Source: Flavobacterium frigoritolerans (GTDB lineage Bacteria > Bacteroidota > Bacteroidia > Flavobacteriales > Flavobacteriaceae). From it: a stretch of DNA of 64,000 nucleotides. Positions 35,993 through 43,795 of this stretch are shown here, piece after piece. The stretch is taken from the NCBI RefSeq assembly GCF_025847275.1, contig NZ_JAOZEV010000006.1, forward strand, positions 62,001 to 126,000, given 5' to 3'. Both the position numbers and the translations under genes were made by a program. Each line of letters starts with the position of its first letter. Positions within the stretch are counted from its first letter, which is position 1. The notes below the pieces were generated by a model. That model searched no databases. It saw nothing but the letters and a program-made list of their open reading frames with translations, and was not told the DNA's origin.

Positions 35993-37201
35993 ATGAACAC
36001 AAATCTGGAATTACTCTATAAAATTGCCCAAAAACCTTCCCGAACTATTATCGGATTAATGTCAGGTACTTCATTAGATGGTCTAGATGTCGCTTTATGC
36101 AAAATCTCAGGTTCTGGTGAAAACACAGAAGTTCAATTAGTACAATTTGATACTGTAGATTATTCAGAAGAAATAAAATCCGAAATCCGAACCGTATTTG
36201 CTAAACAAACAATTGATTTTCAGAAACTGGTTTTATTAAATGAATGGATTGGAGTGCTTCATGCCAATATGATTTTAGAATGTTTAGAACGCTGGGGAAT
36301 CCCAAGTAACAAAGTAGATTTGGTAGCTTCACATGGGCAAACCGTTTTTCATGCACCGAAAATTTTACACCAACAAGATAAATTCCCGAACGCTACTTTA
36401 CAAATTGGCGACGGAGATCATATTGCTGTAAAAACCGGAATTATAACGCTGTCAGATTTTCGACAAAAACACTTAGCTGCAGGTGGCGAAGGAGCACCAC
36501 TAGCTGTTTATGGAGATTATTTCTTGTTTGGAAAAAAAGGCGAAAATCGTATTATGCTCAATATGGGTGGTATTGCAAATTTTACTTACTTGCCATCAAG
36601 TTGTAATCCTGAGGAAGTTTTTGTTACTGATACAGGAACAGGAAATACCCTAATCGATGCTTTTACCAGACTTTCGTTTCCGGATAAAGCCTATGATAAA
36701 GATGCTGAAATCGCAAAAAAAGGCACCGTAAATAATGCTCTTTTAAAAGCATTAAAAGAAGATGAATTCTTTCTTGCACCTTTTCCAAAAACAACAGGGC
36801 CAGAACTTTTTAATATCGAATATGTCAGAAAAGCACAAACCCAAAGCAACACCACAACCATTACTATTGAAGATTTATTAGCAACTCTAACCCGATTTAG
36901 TGCCGAAACCATAGCCAGTGCCATACACACAGCCATAAACAATACAACATATTCAGTTAAAAGTTTTACCATTTATATGTCAGGAGGAGGCGCGCACAAT
37001 CCATTATTAGTAGGTTGGCTGAAAGAACTATTGCCTTGTACATTTTCAAGCACCGATACTTTAGGAATTTCAGGAGATGCAAAAGAAGCTATACTATTTG
37101 CCATTTTAGCAAACGAAACTGTTTCTGGCGGAACTTCAGATTTTGGAACACGCAAAGGAATTCCATCTGTATCAATGGGTAAAATTTCTTTTCCTAGCTA
37201 A
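35993..37201 (+). CDS. anmK: anhydro-N-acetylmuramic acid kinase
   Basis: AnmK opens the 1,6-anhydro ring of anhydro-MurNAc and phosphorylates it to MurNAc-6-phosphate, the MurQ substrate. The 402-residue cytoplasmic protein shows the N-terminal GLMSGTSLDGLDVAL motif, the HGQTVFHAP segment, LQIGDGDHIA, and the ASKHA-fold segments MLNMGGIANFTYLP and MSGGGAHNPLL. Length is slightly above the usual 370-390. It lies upstream of the NagX-like gene (58-base gap). With murQ it completes the route from lytic-transglycosylase products to GlcNAc-6-P. Confidence 0.95.
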   Translation: MNTNLELLYKIAQKPSRTIIGLMSGTSLDGLDVALCKISGSGENTEVQLVQFDTVDYSEEIKSEIRTVFAKQTIDFQKLVLLNEWIGVLHANMILECLERWGIPSNKVDLVASHGQTVFHAPKILHQQDKFPNATLQIGDGDHIAVKTGIITLSDFRQKHLAAGGEGAPLAVYGDYFLFGKKGENRIMLNMGGIANFTYLPSSCNPEEVFVTDTGTGNTLIDAFTRLSFPDKAYDKDAEIAKKGTVNNALLKALKEDEFFLAPFPKTTGPELFNIEYVRKAQTQSNTTTITIEDLLATLTRFSAETIASAIHTAINNTTYSVKSFTIYMSGGGAHNPLLVGWLKELLPCTFSSTDTLGISGDAKEAILFAILANETVSGGTSDFGTRKGIPSVSMGKISFPS

Positions 37202-37259
37202 AGAAAAACATTTAAAAATTCCTTATTTAAATAAATAACGAAACCAAAAAACCAAACTA

Positions 37260-38531
37260 ATGACAAAAGAACGTTTAATATCGCTAGATGTATTTAGAGG
37301 ATTTACTATTTTATTAATGACAATAGTCAACAACCCAGGAAGCTGGGCTTCTATATATCCTCCATTAGAGCACGCCGAATGGCATGGCTGTACACCTACC
37401 GATTTAGTATTCCCTTTTTTTGTTTTTATAATGGGAACAGCAATACCATTTGCAATGCCAACGAAACATTTTGACTTGGGTATTTTTAATAAAATCCTAG
37501 TTCGTTCCTTACGAATATTCTGTTTAGGATTGTATTTAGCATATTTTAGCAGAATCCAATTATTTGGTTTAGAAGGAATCCCATTATTACTACTTAGACT
37601 AGCGATAACCTTTGGAGTAGCTTATGCCCTTCTAGGAAATTTTACTTTAAAAATTAAAACCTACCTTGTTTTAGGAATATTTGCAATACTATTATTTTTA
37701 GCATATAGTAAGATCGAAGCTTATCAAGATGTAAGAATCCCAGGTGTTTTACAACGAATAGGAATTGTATATTTCTTTGCATCCCTTTTATATTTGAAAA
37801 CAAATTTAAAAACGCAACTACTAATTGTAGCTTCAATTTTATTGGGATATTGGATTCTGATGGCTTTTGTTCCAGTTCCAGGATTTGGTGCTCCAAATTT
37901 TGAAAAAGGAACAAATCTAGCGGCTTGGTTAGATAATTTACTTTTAAACGGACATTTATGGAGCTACTCTAAAACTTGGGATCCTGAAGGGGTTTTGAGT
38001 ACTTTACCAGCAATAGGCACAGGAATTCTGGGAATGTTTATAGGACAGATACTGAACTTACAAATTCCTAAAATTGAAATTGTAAAAAAATTAGCAATCA
38101 CAGGAATTATTCTAATAATTACAGGTTTGCTTTGGGATATCATATTCCCAATAAACAAATCGCTGTGGTCTAGCTCATACGTTTTGTACACAGCTGGTAT
38201 AGCAACAATATGCTTGACTCTATTATACTACATAATAGATGTAGCAAACTATAAAAAATGGACTAAGCTGTTTTTAATTTGGGGGGTAAATCCTATGATT
38301 GTATTTTTCTTTTCGGGCATTATCCCAAGAGTTTTAAGCTCAATTAAAGTACAAAATCCAGAAATAGCTACAGAAGAAATCAATCTTCAAACTTTAATTT
38401 ACAAATTTGAAATTGTACCTTGTTTTGAAAATCCGTTAAATTCGTCATTAGCTTATGCAATATCATACGCCATTTTCTGGTCACTTATACTTTGGGTTTT
38501 CTATAAAAAGAAAATGATTTTTAAAGTATAA
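37260..38531 (+). CDS. NagX/HGSNAT-like multi-pass membrane protein (DUF5009 type)
   Basis: This 423-residue inner-membrane protein has about 11 hydrophobic helices. It starts with the family pattern ERLISLDVFRGFTILLM and HAEWHGCTPTDLVFPFFVF, which matches the catalytic-His region of heparan-alpha-glucosaminide N-acetyltransferase and of NagX proteins. NagX genes accompany GlcNAc and chitin catabolic genes in other bacteria. Related proteins transfer acetyl groups across a membrane to an amino sugar. Here it ends the plus-strand arm of the muropeptide locus, so acetylation or handling of de-N-acetylated glucosamine is plausible. The exact activity is unproven. Confidence 0.85.
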   Translation: MTKERLISLDVFRGFTILLMTIVNNPGSWASIYPPLEHAEWHGCTPTDLVFPFFVFIMGTAIPFAMPTKHFDLGIFNKILVRSLRIFCLGLYLAYFSRIQLFGLEGIPLLLLRLAITFGVAYALLGNFTLKIKTYLVLGIFAILLFLAYSKIEAYQDVRIPGVLQRIGIVYFFASLLYLKTNLKTQLLIVASILLGYWILMAFVPVPGFGAPNFEKGTNLAAWLDNLLLNGHLWSYSKTWDPEGVLSTLPAIGTGILGMFIGQILNLQIPKIEIVKKLAITGIILIITGLLWDIIFPINKSLWSSSYVLYTAGIATICLTLLYYIIDVANYKKWTKLFLIWGVNPMIVFFFSGIIPRVLSSIKVQNPEIATEEINLQTLIYKFEIVPCFENPLNSSLAYAISYAIFWSLILWVFYKKKMIFKV

Positions 38532-38966
38532 AATATACGGAAAGTTTTTTTTAGTTTTTTTGGGGGCGCCACGATCCGACCGAAGGGAACAGATGAAGTA
38601 ATTACACAGATTTTCACGAATCAGAATATTCCAAATGAATATTCACTATGTTCAATTGACATAAAAAATCAGTGTAAATCGGTGTAATTCGTGGCAAACC
38701 TTTTTTATAAAAAAATCTATAAAATCATTTTAATTCATTCTAACTCTTTGCGAAAGGAACGCGAATGATACAGATTTACAAAAGTAAAAACGGAGATTAA
38801 AAACGGATTTTTAAAAATAAGAAATGGAAAATCCGTTTAATCCGCGTTCCTCTATAGACAATTTATTTTCCCCAAAAAGAAACCCCATCGGGTGGCATTA
38901 CAGTAATCAGAAAAAATGACACATATCGCGCTGGAGCTTTTGATTATAATATACAACAGCTACAAA
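38532..38966. other. 435-bp non-coding region made of degenerate inverted repeats
   Basis: No gene is seen. Pairs of inverted segments include CACGAAT (near 38616) with ATTCGTGG (near 38688), and GGAACGCG (near 38757) with CGCGTTCC (near 38842). A GC-rich block GGGGGCGCCACGATCCGACC begins near 38562, unlike the surrounding AT-rich DNA. The segment separates the muropeptide locus from the beta-lactamase gene and probably holds the promoter of the latter. Confidence 0.55.
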
Positions 38967-39839
38967 ATGAAATTAAGACAATTATTCTTTGGATTGCTAT
39001 TTATCGGACTTCTTTTCTCCTGTTCCTCAATCAAGAAAAAAGACAATTCCTTAGTTACATCAATTAGTGATAAGATTGTGGTGCGTCAAGATTTTAAAAA
39101 ATATTTTGATAACTGTAATACCGAAGGCTCAATTGCTATCTATGACAATAACAACCATACATGGATACTATCCGATACTATCGATACAAAAAAGGAGACT
39201 TTACCAGCATCTACATTTAAAATCATCAACCTGCTTATTGCATTAGAAACAAAAACCATTGCTAGCGAGAATGAAATAGTCAAATGGCCTGGAACTACCG
39301 ATACCATAAAATACGATTACCGCCCTACTATTTACCATGATATAACCGTAAAAGAAGCTTTTGAGGTTTCTGCAGGTTGGGCATTTATAGAATTGGCAAA
39401 GAAAATCGGCAAGGAGAATTACAAAAAATACTTAACGCTTTGTAATTATGGCAATCTTGACCTTTCGCAAACTGATCCTGATTTTTGGAATTTTGGTGCT
39501 TTTGGAATTTCTCCAATCAATCAAGTTGAATTTCTAAAAAGGCTTTACGAAGAAAATCTTCCCTTCTCAAAACGAAACATCGAAATCGTAAAAAAGGTAA
39601 TGATAACCGAACAAAACGATGAATACAGTATCCGTTCAAAAACAGGCTGGACAAGAGAAAATAGAATTAATACTGGTTGGTGGACTGGCTACATTGTAAA
39701 TAAAAGTGGAACTTATTTTTTTGCAACACGTCTTATACAAGACAGAAAATTTAATACTTCTAATTTTGGCAACTGTCGAAAAGATATTACGAAATCTGTG
39801 TTTATTGATTTAAATATTATCCAGCATTCAACTCATTAA
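38967..39839 (+). CDS. class D (OXA-type) beta-lactamase, lipoprotein
   Basis: This protein of about 290 residues has a lipobox ending in LLFSC (Cys20) and the class D motifs in order: STFK at 82-85, SAG in place of the usual SxV in EVSAGWAF, YGN at 161-163 and KTGW at 225-228. The Lys of STFK is the residue carbamylated in active OXA enzymes. I choose the ATG at 38967 because the longer frame from 38916 puts 17 residues ahead of the signal. The protein would be anchored in an envelope membrane and hydrolyse beta-lactams. The SAG motif may affect activity. It follows the peptidoglycan-recycling locus but is separated by a repeat-rich gap. Confidence 0.88.
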   Translation: MKLRQLFFGLLFIGLLFSCSSIKKKDNSLVTSISDKIVVRQDFKKYFDNCNTEGSIAIYDNNNHTWILSDTIDTKKETLPASTFKIINLLIALETKTIASENEIVKWPGTTDTIKYDYRPTIYHDITVKEAFEVSAGWAFIELAKKIGKENYKKYLTLCNYGNLDLSQTDPDFWNFGAFGISPINQVEFLKRLYEENLPFSKRNIEIVKKVMITEQNDEYSIRSKTGWTRENRINTGWWTGYIVNKSGTYFFATRLIQDRKFNTSNFGNCRKDITKSVFIDLNIIQHSTH

Positions 39840-39864
39840 ATCATTCTTCATCAAACTATCTGAC

Positions 39865-39981
39865 TTATAAAATTCGGAAAATTATAAACGAAAACACAAA
39901 TCCTAAACCAAACCAAAGAAGTCTGGCTACTCTATTATCTCTAATAATTTCTTCTCTCTCTTCTCCCTCGCTATTATTCAT
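39865..39981 (-). CDS. possible 38-residue single-pass membrane protein
   Basis: A short frame on the minus strand encodes an N-terminal charged stretch (NNSEGEEREEIIRDNRVAR) followed by one hydrophobic helix (LLWFGLGFVFSFIIF) and a short basic tail. The amphipathic-then-transmembrane design is typical of real small membrane proteins. It starts with ATG and ends with TAA and no larger frame competes. No clear promoter was seen, so I hold it as a candidate only. Confidence 0.4.
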   Translation of the reverse strand: MNNSEGEEREEIIRDNRVARLLWFGLGFVFSFIIFRIL

Positions 39982-40414
39982 TTTCACAATAATTGGTATT
40001 TTAATTTGAATGCGCAAAATACATTTAACTTATAAAACCAAAATAAATAATACGCCATTTAAATACCATAATAAGCCCAAATTTTAATTTCCAATTTCAT
40101 AGTAAAACTTCTTATGCACCACAATTTCCTATAATAAAAGAAGAAAATTATACTTTGTCTCCGACCACCTCCCTTTTTATGGTTAAATTTTTAAGATCAA
40201 AAACTAAAGTAATCTAACCCCATTTCGAAAAAAAAACAATTAAAATATCACATTTTAGTATTAATTTAGTAAGCTCTATAATCAAGGCTGCAAATAACCA
40301 AAAATACATAAACATCAAAATATCAATAAATTGCAATTCATTCACTCCGCTTAAAGGAACACAAAACTGGACAAGCGCTTTTTTAAGATAGAACAATTTT
40401 AAAAATAAGGAAAT
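39982..40414. other. 433-bp AT-rich non-coding region before the WG-repeat gene
   Basis: I see no gene, no strong hairpin and no repeat in common with the families noted elsewhere. It should contain the promoter of the WG-repeat protein, but no exact TAnnTTTG lies close to the ATG at 40415. Confidence 0.5.
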
Positions 40415-41275
40415 ATGAAAAAACTATTTACAATTTGCTTTCTCATTGCAATTTTGCTTAACGGAAAAGCACAAGATTTAGTAGCATTTAGATCAGACGA
40501 AAAATATGGTTTTAAAAATAGTGCAAATGAAGTTGTTTTGCCTGCTTTGTATCAATACGCAGAAGACTTTCAAAATGGACTAGCTGTAGCTCTGAAAGAT
40601 AATAAATACGGCTTTATTGATAATACAGGAAAGTTTATTATTCCGAATATTTATGATCAAGCAGTTAGTTTTATTGATGATATGTCATTTGTAAGCTTAA
40701 ATAATAGCGTTTTTGGAATTGATAGAAACGGTAAAAAAATAGCTGTTTTAAAGTATGATGAACTAGAAGGTAGCATCAGACGTTTAAGAAATCAAATTGG
40801 TGTAAAATTAAATGGCAAATTAGGGATGATAGATTATAAAGGGAATGAAGTAATTCCGCCAATTTATGATCTTATTTGGCCTAGAATTCCATCTAAGAAA
40901 TTAGCCTTTGTATGTTTAGATGATAAAATGGGAATTATTGATAATAATGGTAAATTGATTCTACCAATTATATATGATTATGTCACCCCTTTTTTCTCAT
41001 CAGTCAACAACTTGAGAGCATATAAAATTGAATTAAAAGGAAAATCTGGTGTCGTAGATGAACTAGGAAATATAATATTACCCACAATTTATGATAGAAT
41101 AAATCATAAAAAAACTAAAAGGATAGAAGTTCAATTAGATGGGAAAATTGGATATTATGATTTTGAAACAAAAAAAATACTTTATATTTCCTTAGATAAA
41201 AAAGATGAACTAGATTGGATTAATAGTGTTGATGATGCAGAATACCGTTTGAGTAAAATCCCAACAGTCAGATAG
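40415..41275 (+). CDS. secreted WG-repeat protein
   Basis: This 286-residue protein has a signal peptide (LLNGKAQ, about residue 20) and six or so tandem WG repeats of about 45 residues. Units include YGFKNSANEVVLPALYQYAE, YGFIDNTGKFIIPNIYDQA, LGMIDYKGNEVIPPIYD and SGVVDELGNIILPTIYDRI. WG repeats form beta-rich surfaces whose ligands are usually unknown. The protein is likely periplasmic or surface exposed. It stands alone with no operon partner. Confidence 0.85.
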   Translation: MKKLFTICFLIAILLNGKAQDLVAFRSDEKYGFKNSANEVVLPALYQYAEDFQNGLAVALKDNKYGFIDNTGKFIIPNIYDQAVSFIDDMSFVSLNNSVFGIDRNGKKIAVLKYDELEGSIRRLRNQIGVKLNGKLGMIDYKGNEVIPPIYDLIWPRIPSKKLAFVCLDDKMGIIDNNGKLILPIIYDYVTPFFSSVNNLRAYKIELKGKSGVVDELGNIILPTIYDRINHKKTKRIEVQLDGKIGYYDFETKKILYISLDKKDELDWINSVDDAEYRLSKIPTVR

Positions 41276-41415
41276 GATATGAAAAACAAAAAACTGCTAC
41301 TTAAAAAAGCTTTAAACATTTAAGTTATGGATAAATCATTTTTTAAATAAGACTTTCGGATGCTAGTCTATGTCAGAATTGTAGTTTATAAAACAGCGCA
41401 TTTAAAAGGATTTAT

Positions 41416-41943
41416 TTAATCAAAAATAGGTTTAATAGGATTATCAAATATATCCGTAACAAAGGAAGTATCCAGATAAATGTTACATTCGGGCATACGT
41501 TCTTTCATAATAAAACCTTTTTCAACTATGTTCTCTTCTGTATCTTCTGAACTTAAAAAGATTTCTCTAAGATTTTGATTATTCAAATTTTCACATAAAT
41601 CAGATAGGGTAATTTTTGTTTTAGTAATGTTTAAACTTTTCAAACTCATCATTTGATTAAAATAAGGGATACTTGCCTTAGTAACTTCATCATGTTTTCT
41701 TAAATAAAGAGTCATTAGCCCTTTAAAAGTACTCATATATTTCACTCCTTCATCCGTAATCTGAGATTCTTTGAGATGAATTTCTGTTATAGATGTAATT
41801 CTTAAACTTAAAAAATAAAAAAACTCATCATCACAATCAGAATCGACTTCTTTAAAGACACCCCATTCTGAAGGGATATTTTCTGCTTTGTCAATACGAA
41901 AATGGCGTTGCCAAAATTTTTTTTCTTCTTTAGATAATTTCAT
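41416..41943 (-). CDS. uncharacterised protein with LRR-like segment
   Basis: This 175-residue protein has no signal peptide. The middle reads like irregular leucine-rich repeats (ITEIHLKESQITDEGVKYMS, LMTLYLRKHDEVTKASI, LKSLNITKTKITLSDLCENL). Such cytoplasmic LRR-like proteins occur singly in Bacteroidota genomes and are often linked to polymorphic toxin-immunity loci, but nothing here proves that. The start at 41943 is the first ATG of a frame with good charge distribution. I do not recognise a function. Confidence 0.6.
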   Translation of the reverse strand: MKLSKEEKKFWQRHFRIDKAENIPSEWGVFKEVDSDCDDEFFYFLSLRITSITEIHLKESQITDEGVKYMSTFKGLMTLYLRKHDEVTKASIPYFNQMMSLKSLNITKTKITLSDLCENLNNQNLREIFLSSEDTEENIVEKGFIMKERMPECNIYLDTSFVTDIFDNPIKPIFD

Positions 41944-42282
41944 TATAATTGCTAATTAAGAGCTAGAAATTTAATACAATTTTATCGATTTCATTCATTT
42001 TTATAATTACACTTTCTAATCTTTTTTTCTTTTTCAGTAAAAACACTTTTTTAGCATCTATTAGATTATAGAAAAAAAGGACTTCCATATATAAAGAGAA
42101 AGAAATTAAGTATGTACGAAAGCAGTATTCACCTTTAATTTCTGAACTTGATACTATTAAATTCAAGATAATTTTGAAATAAAAAGAAACAAAAAATTCC
42201 CCTTCATATTTTCATACTAACAACCTCTTAAATCGAACAATTAGTATTTCAAAAAATATCACATTTATTAAATGAAACCCAG
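41944..42282. other. 339-bp region without a convincing gene
   Basis: A minus-strand frame with a TTG start (41963-42166) is open, but its composition is irregular, with a run of Lys/Arg codons from poly-A tracts, and it has no family resemblance. I treat the region as non-coding. Confidence 0.5.
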
Positions 42283-43794
42283 CTAAACTTGAGTTATTTT
42301 ATTGTATTCGTCTAAAGCTTTACTAGGATCAGAAGTAGCGTATTCATTCTCTGGTTCTGGAATTACATGGATTTTTGAATCACTTAATGATACAATAGCA
42401 GAACAAACATAAATCCCTATTTTTCCATCGCTATATTTAAAATCCAACAATGTTAATTTTACAATTTCATTGATAGAAAGCTCATAGTAATTTCCGTAAC
42501 GAATGATCTTAAAATAAATTTCTTTTTTATCTACTATTTCAAATTGATTGGTTTGAATGTTTTCAAAAACAAAATTATTCTTTACATCCTTTTCATTAAA
42601 TCCCCATGCTCTAAATTGAACAAACCCATTTACAAAATCAATTGATATATAATAGGCTGTTCCTTCTTTATCGCACTCAATAACAAAACCTGTTTTTCCC
42701 ATTCCTTCAACTGCCAATGTACCCTCCCAAACAAAGTTATTTGCAGGTTTATCAAAACAAAAAACCTCGTACCCACTTCTGCAACCAAATCGCCATTTAC
42801 TGTCACTTTCCAAATCAAAATTTGCCGAAGGATTCCCTAAAATCGGTACTGGAGTTGGTAAGTTTTTTTGAAGAATTGTTCTTTGATAAAGTGTCTTCCA
42901 ATGATGATAGGTCTTTAATAAAAGCCTGCCATTAGAATCTACATCTAATTGTTTTGGAGGAGGAATTACACGAAGTGTATTGACATTTCCTCCAACAAAA
43001 TAAAAATTATAAATTAAAAAATAATCGCCATCTTTTACAATTCTTGCCGCATAATTACCTTGTGGCATCAGAACATTATTATGAAAAGCATGGTATTCTC
43101 CTTTAAAATCCGGAGAAAACCAATAACGAACTTTAATATCTTCACGAATTGAACCTAATAAATAATGCATCCCTTTTATCTCTACTACACAAGGACATTC
43201 GATATCATCATATACATAAGCAACATGTAGTGGTTTTTGAAGAACAAAACCATTTGAACCCCTTTTAGCTACACCAATACAACCTCTTCTATAAGTAGGC
43301 CCTACTGCACTTCGAGCGCAAATCAGTAAATAGTCCTCTCCTTCAAATTGGTATTTATATGGATCTCTAAAACTAAGCCATTGACGAGGATTATTGTCTG
43401 AGCTTTCATAATAAGGTGCTTTACTTTTTAAAGGCAAACCATATAGATTTTCTTTTGTCCAATGGATTAAATCAGGAGAAACTGCTCTTCCAACTTTTTG
43501 CATAACTCCTTTATCTTTCCGTTTAAGACCTGTATAATACATCTCATAGCCTTCGCCATCAGAATTTTTACTAACATGCATAGTCCATAACATATCATCA
43601 TCCCACTCTCCTGGATCACCTACAAACAAAGCATTTTTTACTCTTTTCCAAGAAAGTCCATCTTTTGATACTGCATGTGCAATATAATCGTGATTTGGAA
43701 TTATCAAATGAAATAAATGATGCATTCCGTTTTCATCTATAAATACATCTACGTCGCCTATTTCCCAACTACTAAACCCTGAACCTGAATACAT
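42283..43794 (-). CDS. GH32-like (clan GH-J type) glycoside hydrolase
   Basis: This 503-residue protein has a five-bladed propeller pattern of clan GH-J. It carries a first-blade acidic motif GDVDVF (Asp14/Asp16) in the position of the GH32 nucleophile, an RDP motif with Asp144, and an ECPC motif with Glu199 as likely acid/base. A beta-sandwich module follows from about residue 330, as in GH32 enzymes. No signal peptide is present, so it acts in the cytoplasm. The gene begins one base after the stop codon of the sucrose-phosphate synthase gene, which makes sucrose or a fructoside the natural substrate. The first motif is not the usual NDPNG, so the family assignment is somewhat tentative. Confidence 0.75.
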   Translation of the reverse strand: MYSGSGFSSWEIGDVDVFIDENGMHHLFHLIIPNHDYIAHAVSKDGLSWKRVKNALFVGDPGEWDDDMLWTMHVSKNSDGEGYEMYYTGLKRKDKGVMQKVGRAVSPDLIHWTKENLYGLPLKSKAPYYESSDNNPRQWLSFRDPYKYQFEGEDYLLICARSAVGPTYRRGCIGVAKRGSNGFVLQKPLHVAYVYDDIECPCVVEIKGMHYLLGSIREDIKVRYWFSPDFKGEYHAFHNNVLMPQGNYAARIVKDGDYFLIYNFYFVGGNVNTLRVIPPPKQLDVDSNGRLLLKTYHHWKTLYQRTILQKNLPTPVPILGNPSANFDLESDSKWRFGCRSGYEVFCFDKPANNFVWEGTLAVEGMGKTGFVIECDKEGTAYYISIDFVNGFVQFRAWGFNEKDVKNNFVFENIQTNQFEIVDKKEIYFKIIRYGNYYELSINEIVKLTLLDFKYSDGKIGIYVCSAIVSLSDSKIHVIPEPENEYATSDPSKALDEYNKITQV

Positions 43795-43795
43795 A

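Noticed and set aside
40415..41943. The WG-repeat and LRR-like genes as a toxin-immunity pair
   Set aside because: They are on opposite strands, no toxin domain is visible, and neither protein resembles a known immunity family closely enough.
41963..42166. A 67-codon minus-strand frame between the LRR-like protein and the GH32-like gene
   Set aside because: It starts with TTG, owes its Lys/Arg run to poly-A tracts, has no recognisable domain and no ribosome-binding or promoter signal.
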